Assembly (NCBI GenBank): GCA_010094025.1
Contig: ML991824.1
Span: 154,961 to 218,960 of the forward strand
DNA: 64,000 nucleotides
Direction of reading: 5' to 3'
DNA from: Viridothelium virens
Lineage: Eukaryota; Ascomycota; Dothideomycetes; Trypetheliales; Trypetheliaceae
Below, piece after piece: positions 22,160 to 32,263 of this stretch. The translations under genes and the position numbers were made by a program. The notes under the pieces are model-generated. The model was not told where the DNA came from, ran no database searches, and worked only from the letters and a program-made list of their open reading frames with translations. Position 1 is the first letter of the stretch. Each line of letters starts with the position of its first letter.

Positions 22160-22875
22160 GATCTGCTCATACGTAGAGTATTTCGAAGACCTGGAAACAA
22201 ACCTTCCTGGGTATGGGCACCATACCAGGCGACTTTATTATTGATGTTTACGCGGAGCAAGCTCAAGCTTGTGGAGTCGGCATATCATCGTGCGTCAATG
22301 GACCGAGCAACTGGGGTCGAAGTCCATGAACTTGATCCGAGACAGAAAGGACAACACCACCTTCGATGACTTTGGTCTGTCTCCCATTATCGTCGATCAT
22401 AACGGGGTGTAAGGTGTATAGGTGTGTGGGAAGCTCAGGAGGACTACATTGGTCGAGTTGTTTTATTAAGGACATCTTCGCGTCGCATGACGTACTTTAG
22501 TCGGCCGAAATAGGTAATCTATTTTCTTCTTCGGATCCTGCTGTCTGCCTTCTAGAAGAATCCTCCCAGGAGAGTCAGCCTTCTCGCTAATTGACAAATC
22601 AGCGATAGCCAAATATCGCGGCAGGAGCTTGGATGCAAGTCGTGCCTGCTGCGCCAACATGTCGTCGTATTAGCCCCACTAAATTCAGCCTCGCTGCTAG
22701 AGAGCTTGGAGGAGCTCTTGTACTTGACAGTCCCTTCGCATCTTTCACTGTAGGTTCTATCCATCTCGTATTCATCAAGTATAATTCCAACAAAACTCGC
22801 GTACTTCACGGCATCTGAGGTTTACTTGACGCCTTGCACGAACCCGCCCCTTGCAAGGACGTTGATTCTCCTAAG
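22160..22875. other. Divergent intergenic with an unexplained coding-like patch
   Basis: This 716-bp stretch separates L-rhamnose dehydrogenase from the PPxY protein. On the minus strand, 22263-22475 (ATG 22475, 70 aa) and 22466-22662 have protein-like composition (IDYLFRPTK, TLHPVMIDDNG) and a GTACGT donor near 22490. I could not join them into one gene without breaking frame. Confidence 0.3.
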
Positions 22876-24819
22876 ATGGACCATGAAGCTCGCAGAACGG
22901 CTGCGAGAGAACGTGAGATATGGAGGAACATGGCGACGCTGGAACAGAACTCTATCGGAAGGGTCGAAGATAGATATGCAGGCGCAGCGCCGCCACGACC
23001 TCGTCGTCAACGAGAGCATCGGCGACATCACAGATTAAGACGATCCAGTCATGATCATGGATCGTCAAATACTACTTTGGGACAAACACTAGCAATCCTA
23101 GCATCTTCAAGAAATGCCACCTCTGGCCTGCGTTCCCGTTCTGCAGGTGCCCTACCAGCAGTTTCAAACGTGGCGGAACTGACCCCAGATGAACCTCCGC
23201 CATCCTATGAGGACTCTCAAGCGCAAGTACAAGCGCAAGCACCGGAACAGTCATTTCAAAATCTTAGTCTCCAGGATCATTCCTATCAACCTCAGCTCTC
23301 CTCCAGGAACCCCTTCAATGACGCAAATTCCAGGCGTCACGGACGTTCTAATCGAATCGATCAACCTGCCATCTCTCGGCACCCGCGCTCTCACATCAAT
23401 GCTACACTCTCAAACCCAGCACAACCGAGCTCTGCCCTTCTCGAGTATGCTCTACGTTTTACACGCCTGCAATCGTTCAGTCAGCCATCATTGTCTGCGT
23501 CTCGACTTGACCGACCCATTGTCATGCCTTCTCTGCCGGCAACATCACCTTCACATTCTTTCCCTATTGTAAAACCTGCTTCTCTCCCCCAACTCCCAAG
23601 CCGGATATTTCACACCTTTATCACTAATCTCAACATTCTTCTCTCCCTCTCTGCTGCAGACCCAATCTCCACTGCCAGCATCTCCGAACCCCTTGTACAT
23701 ACCTACATTTCCCGAATCAACTCGACACTGTTCCACCCACAATACCTCCACGCCAGTCTCGTCCCAACGCCAGACCTCGCAGGCACATTGTTCCACCGGG
23801 ATCCCTCCTACATCGAGACCTCGCGCGTTCTCAGTGCCCAAGCCGCCGCGCTCTCTCGTCAGCCCGTCAGGAGCCTGGAGTCCTGGGCCGACGTCGTGGA
23901 TCCCTCAATCTCTATCCCGTCTCCGTCCTCGCCTTCCGTATCCTCAGCTTTCACTTCCAACACTGCCCATTCAAACGAAAAAGACAATCCCGAGACCGCC
24001 GAGCTTCTTCGCCTTCGAGACGAGGTCCTTTCCGAGCGGAAAGCCGCCGCCCAGCTCGCCTCCGAGTTTAATTCTGCCTCTTCCAGCGCAATCCGCGCCT
24101 CGCTTGCTTCGCCCCCACAACAAGCCTTCAATACCTGGACGGAATGGAACACGGGGGACCGGCATGTCGACCACGGGTTGCTGGAAGCTCCTCCGCACTC
24201 CACCTCCTCTGGCTCCAAATCGAACAAATCCAAGGGCAAGTCGAAGTCGAGGTTCAAGTCCAAGTCTGCGCGAGATCACGACGCCGAGTACGACAGTGAC
24301 TCAAGCGTGTCTTCGGTCTCGTCCTCCTCGTCGACCTCATCCTCCGATGATTCCGATCAAGATACGCATCGCATCGGTAGCAGCATTGGCAGTAGCATTG
24401 GTAACAGTATCGGTAGCAGCATCGGCAGCAGCATGATCGGTAGCAGCAGCAGCAAACATGACCGCAAACACGCCCGCCGCGAGAAAAAGCGCGCGCGCAA
24501 GTTCGAGTGGCGTTTGGCGAAGATCGGTCGCCGGGCGGAGCGGGACGTGCGGAGGGGAAAGAGGGATCCAGAGACGGTGCGGAGGGAGAAGGAAGAGGCG
24601 GTAGAGACGCTGGAGGCGAGGATGAGGCGGCGGGAGGCGAAAAGGAAGGGTAAAGGGAGGGCGAAAGGGGAAGAAAGAGAGACGGAAGGGGAGAAGGTGG
24701 TGTTGTGGTTGGTAATCCAGAATGGGAAGAGGAGAGAGGGAAAAAACGGAGTGGAGAGGGCGGCGCCTTCGTCTGAGAGATCTGAGTATCCGCGTGAGAA
24801 GGACGGGCCACCTGCGTAG
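22876..24819 (+). CDS. Large disordered protein with PPxY motif and basic coiled-coil tail, 647 aa
   Basis: Single exon. I use the ATG at 22876 (MDHEARRTAAREREIW); the frame is open further upstream only from a TTG. Residues 1-60 are Arg-rich. Residues 104-113 hold TPDEPPPSYE, whose PPSY (108-111) matches the PPxY ligand of Nedd4/Rsp5 WW domains. The middle (~210-370) is Ser/Pro-rich with some helical, hydrophobic segments. Residues ~440-540 are a Ser-rich low-complexity region including repeated GSSIGSSIG units. The last ~120 residues are highly basic and Glu/Arg-rich, likely a long helix (KHARREKKRARKFEWRLAKIGRR). I do not recognise the family. A role tied to ubiquitin ligase recruitment is only suggested by the motif. 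Codon use is consistent with a real gene. Convergent with the SYLF gene. Confidence 0.7.
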   Translation: MDHEARRTAAREREIWRNMATLEQNSIGRVEDRYAGAAPPRPRRQREHRRHHRLRRSSHDHGSSNTTLGQTLAILASSRNATSGLRSRSAGALPAVSNVAELTPDEPPPSYEDSQAQVQAQAPEQSFQNLSLQDHSYQPQLSSRNPFNDANSRRHGRSNRIDQPAISRHPRSHINATLSNPAQPSSALLEYALRFTRLQSFSQPSLSASRLDRPIVMPSLPATSPSHSFPIVKPASLPQLPSRIFHTFITNLNILLSLSAADPISTASISEPLVHTYISRINSTLFHPQYLHASLVPTPDLAGTLFHRDPSYIETSRVLSAQAAALSRQPVRSLESWADVVDPSISIPSPSSPSVSSAFTSNTAHSNEKDNPETAELLRLRDEVLSERKAAAQLASEFNSASSSAIRASLASPPQQAFNTWTEWNTGDRHVDHGLLEAPPHSTSSGSKSNKSKGKSKSRFKSKSARDHDAEYDSDSSVSSVSSSSSTSSSDDSDQDTHRIGSSIGSSIGNSIGSSIGSSMIGSSSSKHDRKHARREKKRARKFEWRLAKIGRRAERDVRRGKRDPETVRREKEEAVETLEARMRRREAKRKGKGRAKGEERETEGEKVVLWLVIQNGKRREGKNGVERAAPSSERSEYPREKDGPPA

Positions 24820-25060
24820 GTAAATGTTAAATCGTCTTATTCAACTAACAAACTATAGTATATATGATGATCCACGGAAAAAAAAGTGACCGTGATAGGC
24901 ATGTCCCATCCCTCTTATAAAACCCCCCTTTTACTGCGCCAGACAAGCTCAAACAGTAAGGCTACATTTAACTCGAAACATTATTCATGACTCACAAGCG
25001 AGAAGAGAGGAAAAAAAAACGCCTCCTCTTGCCCTCATTCAGACTCCTCCCGTAATGACC

Positions 25061-27123
25061 CTACGAAAAGTCCTCTTTACCCTCATCCTCAAACGCCCCA
25101 GGCATCACCGGCGACCCCTTCCTCTCCGTCGCCATCACCTCATGTACCGCATCCCCCACCGACTTTTCCTTTTCCTTCTCCTTCTCCTTCTCCTTCTCTT
25201 TCTCCCTCTCCACCACCTCAAACCCATTCGCCGAATCCACCCTCGCATCCCCACTCCTCCTCCCCTCCTCCCCCGACCTCCTCCCAAACCCCGACCCCGG
25301 CCTCTCCGACACCGCCGACACCGGACTCTGCCCTCCCTCCGCCGCACTGCCCACCTCCGAATTGACCGACAGCAGCGACCCCTTCGACCCCTTGCGCATC
25401 GCGCGCCCCGGGTTCCGCGGCGGCAGCGCGGGCGGCGCGCGCTTCGGCACGGTGACGAGCCGCGCTTTGCTGGCGGTCGCGGTCGTAGTCGTCGTCGTCG
25501 TGGCGGCGGCGGCGGTGGAGACGAGCTGCGGTTTCGAGATGAGCTGTGGGGAGGCGACGGCGGCGGCGGCCGCTTCGTGCACGACGATGGGCTCGTCGTC
25601 GGCGTCGGGCTCGGGCGCTTCGGGCTCGGGCGAGAGTTCGTGGGCGGTGGTGGAGGTGGAGGCGTCGTGGCCGTTGGTGAGGATGGCGGGGGGTGGTGAG
25701 GGAAGGGCGGAGAGAGGGGTTGAGGTCGTGCTGGCGATTGTGGCGGGATGGTGCTCGGGGACGTCGCTTAGGCTTGGCTGGCGGGAATGGCGGTGGGGAC
25801 TGGTGCGCTTGGGGCTGGTGTCGGATTTGGCGTCGTCACCGCCATATTCGGTTTGCGTGGCTGAATCGACGGTCGGGGTGCGGTTTTCGGCGCTGAGGGT
25901 GCTGGTGCGCCAGCTGCTGCGGCGGCTGAGGGAGTGATTACTGCGAGAGTCGATGCTGCGACGGTTGAAGGCTGGGTAGATGGGACTGGTGGGACTGGGC
26001 TTGAATTCGAAGTCATCGGCGGAAGCGCGCGCGCGAGTTGTTGCTTCGCGAATCTCCAAGCCGGCTTCTTGGAGGGCTTTGACGCCAAAAGGATCCGGGT
26101 CTTCCTTATCTGGGATGCCGAAAATATGACCGTCACCTTCTTCCCTGACCTCGAAATCTCCTGGAGGCGGCTCGCTCGGAACAAAGCTGGCATCGAAGTT
26201 CTTGTCGCCTTCTGCAGCTTTGACAGTCTCCATGAGCGTCTTGAGCTCATAAGGTGGATGCCGCACCTTTCCAGCTAATATATCAGCGACTGGTATCTTT
26301 TGATGATAGAATCTTTCGTTTTCGTCCGTTCTCTCGACGACAATTGTGCCGTCGACTTGGACACCGGCATAGAAGCCTCTCGACTTCAGATATGTGAAGA
26401 TTGGTGCTTGCCTCTTGTGCACTTCTGTCTCCAGAACGCCACCAGCTCCAACTGGCCCAGCCACGGCGCTGATCTCGCCACCAAGCGTACATCGTAATTT
26501 CGAAAAGGCGTCCAGTGCTTTTTGCGTATTGATGACCACGACGCAGTCATAAATGTCCACGCCCACTAAGAAGCCCAAGCCTGCAGTGTGCAGTAGAATG
26601 CCTGAGGGGGGGGACCAGGATCCGTCTTGGGTGCGACCAAGCAAAACTCCACTGCCACCTGCGCCTGACATCCAGAGACCAGTGCGCATAGTCGTGAAGA
26701 TTGCAAGACCTTTGGCATTGCGAATGACCTACATAGAGTTCGTTAGTTGAGCTCTCGCCTCGAAGTTTATGGGACTGACTTCTGGAGGGATCTTTTTCAA
26801 GACTCTTTGTTTCTGCGTCGGACCATCTTGAGGCTTTTTGACCTCGTCGTCGTAGAAACCATCCTCTGGAAAGTCATCAGCATCGCTCAATCCGTGTCAT
26901 CCGCAGTCATCGCTGGGGAAGGCCTACTGCAGAAACTGCGCAAGATGCGAGCAGCCTTGTCGCTCTCCTTGTCCAAGGTTGTGGGCCAAAAAGCTTCGGA
27001 GCCCAATTTGTTCGACAACTTATTGACCGGGGCGCCGAGCTTGTCGGCCCACCCCCAAAGCTTGTCGAAGCCGGCCTTGCTGGTGGTTTTGGTCTTTGCC
27101 CATGCTGTTTGCTGCTGGGGCAT
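25061..27123 (-). CDS. SYLF-domain (Ysc84/DUF500) lipid-binding protein without SH3, 649 aa
   Basis: Three exons: 27123-26928, 26865-26780 and 26728-25061. The splice across 62 nt joins ILRSFC to KDGFYDDEV, and the next joins KIPPE to VIRNAKGLAIFTTM, restoring the typical SYLF start. The SYLF domain spans about residues 60-260 (SGAGGSGVLLGR, GFLVGVDIYDCVVVINTQ, FTYLKSRGFYAGVQVDGT). SYLF proteins bind phosphoinositides and actin patches and act in endocytosis; yeast Ysc84 and Lsb3 add an SH3 domain, absent here. Instead a ~380-residue disordered tail follows, with Ala and Thr runs and a Glu-Lys repeat encoded by a TTCTCC microsatellite near 25160-25210. A PPALPPR stretch could itself bind SH3 domains. 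The family call is firm. The cellular role is inferred. Confidence 0.88.
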
Positions 27124-27909
27124 GGTGCGGGGTACGTCACTTGGGAGTCAGTGGCACGGCCAGCATTGACTGTGTGGGTGGGGGCTGCAACGGATAGAGC
27201 GACTACAGTTTCACGAAAAACCGGTGGGACATGGCGGAGAATGAGAGAAAGGGAAGATTACGGAGGTGGAAGGAACGAGTAGGTGAGGCGCTGAAAAATC
27301 ACCTCACTGCCTCTTTTCAGCAGTACCTAGCACCAAGTACAAGCGGCGGAAGACGCAGCCATGGATGCATGTGGCAGCTGACATCATGGCCAGGAACAGA
27401 GAAACGGCTGCTACTAAAAACTACTAATACTACTCCGTGCTTAGTCCTATCCGTATTAATCTCCGACACTTACCACCTTCGGCGTCAGTAGCCACTCCTC
27501 GTGTGGCGCCAAAGTTCGGTGCTTCAATAGCCTACAAGCCGAGAATGCCGTTTATGTTTCGTCAGTATCTTCCTCGCAAGAGTGTACCGCGGTTCGGAGA
27601 AACAGAGACATGGTGTGCACGATTGTTTCCTTTTGTTTCGTTTCCTTTTACTTGGGTTACCCTGTACGCGTAACCAACAACCCAGCCCAGCCACCTGCGA
27701 GTAATCAGTCCAACCAGAGGTGCTGCGGACGAGACCGCTGAAGCCTATCTGTATTATCGCATCTGATCAATGGGCCTTTCATTCTATTTCATTCGTTGCT
27801 CAAATACGTTAGCTGATACTATGTAGCGCTCAAGAGTTTGCCTGATCAAAATGCCAACCCGCTAAAATCAAATGTACCAAGACCTTCTCATAGAGACACA
27901 TGTTTGCAT
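27124..27909. other. Intergenic upstream of the SYLF gene, downstream of the MDR reductase
   Basis: 786 bp, with no supported gene. TACTCCGT occurs at 27431-27438. The tail of the reductase gene may end at 27910 if its last intron is used. Confidence 0.45.
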
Positions 27910-29056
27910 TTAGGCTTGCCCGTTCGTGCCGTTCTCGGCCTACATAACCAGTCAGCCTCCATGGAGATCAAAGATGGGATAAAGCGCCAGAATTCACCTG
28001 CTCAAGTGGCGAAATTTCCAGGATAGCTTTGCCAAAATTCTTTCCCTCAAGCATCCCCAGGAAGCCAGCTGCCGCATTCTCAATTCCTTCCGTTACACTC
28101 ATTTTAGCCTTGAAGCTACCGTCGGCGATCCATTTCGAGACCCTTTGTTGATGCTCTTGAGCATAGGCCTTCATGTTTGGGTCGCCAACTATGAAGCCTT
28201 GCATCTTGAGTCGCTTCCCGACTACTAGTACTAAATTCCGAATTGGGTAGAGTTCCTTGGGCTTGAGGTTGTACTGTGAGACCATGCCGCATGCAATGAT
28301 CCTGCCGAATGGGTTCATCGCGTTGATCGCCGCCTCAAGCTGCTCTCCACCAACATTTTCGTAGTAGATGTTCAGGCCCTCTGGTGCCAATCTCTTCAAC
28401 GCATCCGCTGGCTTTTCTTTTTTGTAATTGAAGCCGCCATCGAAGCCGAGGTCGTTGGTGATAAACTCGAGCTTCTTATCATCTCCCACACTCCCAATGA
28501 CCTTCAAGCCTTCGTGCTTGGCTAGTTGTCCAACCAGCTGCCCAACGGCACCACTCGCTGCACTGATGAAGATCGTCTCTCCCTTCTTTGGCTCACCAAT
28601 TTCGTAGAAGGAGCTGTATGCCGTCAGCCCCGGCATTCCCAATGCACCAATGAAGATCTTGGGATCGAGGTTGTAGGGATTATTGAGCTGTTGCGCCGGA
28701 ACCACGGCATTTTCATCCAAAAATGCATATTCCTCCATGCCACATTGCGCTTCAGTGACCACGAGATCTCCTGGCTTGAATTTGTCCGTATCCGATTTTA
28801 CGACAGTGACGACAGCACGGTTGGTAATTGGGTTCCCAACTTGGAAGGCAGGGGAATACGATTTGATGGAGGGATCCCGCATACGGCCTCGTTGGTAAGG
28901 GTCGAAGGAGATATAATGAACGCGTACAACGATACCGCCGGTGGGTGGAGGGGTGTTGTCAAGGTCGAATGGACGGTCTTCGACGACAAGATCTTCGCCG
29001 TCTTTGGGCCATCCCACGGGTATCTGCTTGAGAATGAGGCCTCGGTTTGAAACCAT
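27910..29056 (-). CDS. MDR-family NADP-dependent alkenal/one oxidoreductase (leukotriene B4 dehydrogenase-like), 362 aa
   Basis: The start is ATG 29056 (MVSNRGLILKQIPVG); the longer upstream frame lacks family similarity. It shows the medium-chain dehydrogenase/reductase fold without zinc ligands: SFDPYQRGRMRD near residue 52, the NADP-binding GAVGQLVGQLAKHEG motif near 168, and YYENVGGEQLEAAINAM plus GRIIACGMVSQYN, diagnostic for the LTB4DH/alkenal double-bond reductase branch. It reduces alpha,beta-unsaturated aldehydes and ketones. Two C-terminal models give the same length: reading through to a stop at 27968, or a 58-nt intron (GTGAATTC...TATGTAG) from 27997 to 27940 ending AENGTNGQA at 27910. 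The second has a plausible branch site (CTGACTGG). Confidence 0.85.
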
Positions 29057-30901
29057 GATGTATGTCTGACAATTTTCAAAGTTTTGGCACGAGGTGAGAT
29101 CCCTGAACTGACTATACAAAGAAGTGCGTGGTGCAGAAGCTGTAAGAGCCTTGAAAGACAGTAGGGATATTAAAGAAATACACGACCGAAATTGCAGAAG
29201 CTTATTTTCTGCCGAGGGTCTGAGTATTTGACGATGATGCAATCATTAATTCGTCGTGCCTCATCCACCTACCCGAAGTAGCCAGCCTAGCTCAGGCTTC
29301 ACGGTACGCACGTAGCGGGAGGAATCTTTACCGCGAACGGGGCTTTCAGCGTCTTTGGTGGGTATGCCGAGATCTTAGTTGCGGGAGATCCCATACCCGG
29401 CATTCTGTCGCTGTCCCGTGAAATTACTGGCGCTCGCGTGCCTAATACCTTAGCACCTTCAGGGTGGATAGTGGGGCTCGCATGTCGCCGCTTTCTAGGC
29501 TGAGAAGGATTACTGAACTGAAGCGTCCCACGGCGACGGCGAGGATTTAAAGGCTCTTCCTACATATCCCGTCAACCGACTTGCTTCACACCAAAGCCTA
29601 TTTGGAGAATTCAGGCGAAGAGTGTAGCACCGGCCAAAAGGAGAAAGGATTAGCGCCGGCCGACAACTCGGTCACCGCATAGTTCAGGGAAAACAAGTAT
29701 CAAAGATAGGAGACTCTTACCTTTATATTTCCTTTCAACTCCATAGCTCTCGGGCTGGTTGCCCTTCAAACTTTCCCAATCCGGAAATTTATACCATCCT
29801 GTATTCTGTTGAAAACTTGCATTAGATACCGTCTACAACTCGCAAAAGATAGGAAAATATTGTCGTTTTTGTTCTGCCGGGGAACCAAATGAACATCGTG
29901 CACCTCCATTCACCCAGCATGAATTGCCTTCACGAATATCGTCTCGAGTTAGCACACGGAGAACCGCTTCAGCTCGTGGCAATCCAGTACCTGAGGTACC
30001 CACGTGCCTGTCCCAGGATGACACTACTCCATTGAACCAGTATCCCGACTGCTGGGTATTCTGTCTGTTCCGTTGGCGCGTCTAGAAAATTGCCACAATC
30101 AGTAATGCGGATGGAGTCGGCGATGTCTCGTCACAGAAAAATCCAATTGACCTCAAAAAATCAGGCCAGAAAATTCTGGAGATGACGGAAGTGAGGCCTT
30201 GTTGCGCTAAGATGCGTGCACTACTCTATCCGCAGAACATTGTTTGGGGGCTCACGAGAAGGTTCGCACACGAGGAATAAGAGTGCAATAAAGAGTCGCA
30301 GGGACTGTATAGTCCGATATGTCCAGAGAATGTCCTTGTACCGTAGCCGAATTCTCCGCACTGAGTACTGCTCAAAATATGCTTGTTCATCCACACCAAC
30401 CGTCGAACGCATGCTAGTGGTGTAGGTCGGCAACAGAGTGTGGCATAGAGTTTGCCTCACTGTTTCAGCGTTAATGTCCATGGACTAGACGTAAGAGCTG
30501 AAGACTAAAAGCCACAGGCAATTGGTGATGAAAGTCATTCGTTCTTACGAGCGAATTTTGACGTAGCCGCAAAACAGACAAGTCGGAGATGACAAAGCCA
30601 GCTCGGCCAAGGTCTCGCGCTTCGGATTTATCATAATAGCTACATGAAATGGTGCCTCGAGACGCTGTGCATCCATGCGACCAAAGGAGATATAAAACTG
30701 CTGGCAGTAAGCAATCAGATCCAAAAATTGAAGTAAGCAGACATTCAGTCAGACTCGATTTCCACATCTCTTCTCTGTATTGATTCTTCTTCGACCTCAA
30801 AATCTTCTTTGGATCAAATACTATTACTTCCTTCCCACTGCAATCGACTTCCAGGTACTTAGAATCCTATAACAAGGAACTGCTCCTTCCTTCCCTTTCA
30901 G
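29057..30901. other. Long intergenic stretch (1.8 kb) between divergent reductase genes
   Basis: No gene is supported. Short frames at 29833-30024, 30216-30481 and 30471-30800 lack family features or proper starts. The 3' end holds the TATA element and leader of the gene at 30902. Confidence 0.45.
30691..30696 (+). promoter_or_regulatory. TATA box upstream of the quinone reductase-like gene
   Basis: TATAAA, 206 nt upstream of the ATG at 30902, followed by a pyrimidine-rich leader (TTCCTTCCC...) just before the start. Confidence 0.45.
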
Positions 30902-31927
30902 ATGGAAATCCACGCCGCGGTCGTCACCACCTTTGGCTCTCCCCCAACCTACCAACCCTTCACCCTCCCACCCCCCGGACCCTCTCAACACCGCATCCGC
31001 GTCCTGGCCACCGCGCTGCACACCCTCGTCCGCGCCCGCGCCGCCGGCAAACACTACAGCTCGCCGCCCCTCCCGCAGATCCCCGGCGTCGACGGCGTCG
31101 GCCTCATCGAATCCTCCTCCGCCACCACCACCTCCTCCCTTCTCCCCGGGCAGCTCGTCTACTTCAACGCCCTCGCCAACCCCACCGGCTCCTTCGCCAC
31201 GCACATCAACGTCGCCGCCGCCGACACCTTCCCCCTCCCCGCCAGCACCTCGCCCGCCACCCTCGCCGCAGTCGTGAACGGCGGAATGAGCAGCTGGATG
31301 GCGCTCACGTCGCGCGCGGGCATCAGCGCCAGCGACCAAGGTATCTCAAAGCCGTTCTCCGCGTGCGTGCTCGGCGCTACGGGAACGAGCGGCCGGATCG
31401 CGGTGCAGATGTGTAAGGCGCTGGGAGCGTCGACTGTGGTGGCGGTGGGGCGGAATGCGGGCGCGCTGGAGGCGACGAGGGAGCTTGGGGCGGATGTGCT
31501 GGTGCGGCTTCCGGGGGTGGGGGAGAAGGAGAAGGAGAAGGAGAAGCTGGAGGAGGTGGGGTGGGAGGCGGCGGCGGAGATGGATGTCGTGTTGGATTAT
31601 TTGTGGGGGGAGACGAGCGCGGTGGCGATGCGGAGGGTGTTGGGGGCGAGGAGGGACAAGACGAGGAGATTGGTGTGGGTTGGGGTTGGATCGATTACGG
31701 GGGCGGTGGCCGGGGTGGATCAGAGTTTGTTGAGGAAGAGTAATACGATGATTTGTGGGTGTGGACCGGGGAGTTATAGCATGGACGAGCTGAGGCAGCA
31801 GTTGCCGAGATTATTGGAGGTGCTGGTGCAGAAGGGGGTGAGATCGGAGGTGGAGGTGAGGAAGTTGACGGATGTGGAGAAGGTCTGGGCGGAGACGGGA
31901 ACGAAGAGATTGGTTTTCGAGCCGTGA
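30902..31927 (+). CDS. Zinc-independent MDR oxidoreductase (quinone reductase-like), 341 aa
   Basis: Single exon from ATG 30902. The N-terminal GroES-like half (TLVRARAAGKHYSSPPLPQIPGVDGVGLIE) is followed by the Rossmann half with VLGATGTSGRIAVQMCKALGA and GRN, giving NAD(P)H binding. Zinc-ligand cysteines are lacking, so it belongs with quinone oxidoreductases rather than alcohol dehydrogenases. Substrate unknown. A short Glu/Lys-rich insertion (GEKEKEKEK) interrupts the second half near residue 208. The gene is very GC-rich at third codon positions compared with neighbours such as the subtilase at 58 kb. The high GC causes long spurious antisense frames. Confidence 0.85.
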   Translation: MEIHAAVVTTFGSPPTYQPFTLPPPGPSQHRIRVLATALHTLVRARAAGKHYSSPPLPQIPGVDGVGLIESSSATTTSSLLPGQLVYFNALANPTGSFATHINVAAADTFPLPASTSPATLAAVVNGGMSSWMALTSRAGISASDQGISKPFSACVLGATGTSGRIAVQMCKALGASTVVAVGRNAGALEATRELGADVLVRLPGVGEKEKEKEKLEEVGWEAAAEMDVVLDYLWGETSAVAMRRVLGARRDKTRRLVWVGVGSITGAVAGVDQSLLRKSNTMICGCGPGSYSMDELRQQLPRLLEVLVQKGVRSEVEVRKLTDVEKVWAETGTKRLVFEP

Positions 31928-32263
31928 TTGAGAGTGGGCGTTGTTGGGTATTCTTGGTTGCTCTTTGGAAAGCGATTATTTGCTGGTTCTGACGTGAAGC
32001 AGTCTTTTTGGTTGGCATTCAATTGCTCTATAGGATAGACCGTATATATAGTATGAGATTCTTCGTCTAGTTTCCGGGTCCTTGTGTGCCGATCTTCTAT
32101 CGGAGCCTTTACTGATTCTTGGCCAAGCATGAGCACCGATATCGGTCTGAATTGGAGCTCGCCGGCATAAAGCTTTCTGGCCGGGAGAAACTTTTATTGG
32201 CAACCATTTGCCGTGGCTTTTGTCGTCGTCCAGAGATCGCTGATGAGGCACATCGATCCCAAT
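31928..32263. other. Convergent 3' flanks
   Basis: 336 bp between the stop of the quinone reductase-like gene and the stop of the Maf gene. Nothing else is seen. Confidence 0.5.

Noticed and set aside
25055-25937. Plus-strand open frames rich in Arg, His and Gly
   Set aside because: They are antisense to the GC-rich disordered tail of the SYLF protein.
29833-30800. Several short minus- and plus-strand frames between the two reductases
   Set aside because: No family features, most lack an ATG start and none has splice support.
31455-31743. Arg/Gly-rich alternative frames in the quinone reductase-like gene
   Set aside because: High GC suppresses stops in all frames; only the main frame has MDR motifs.
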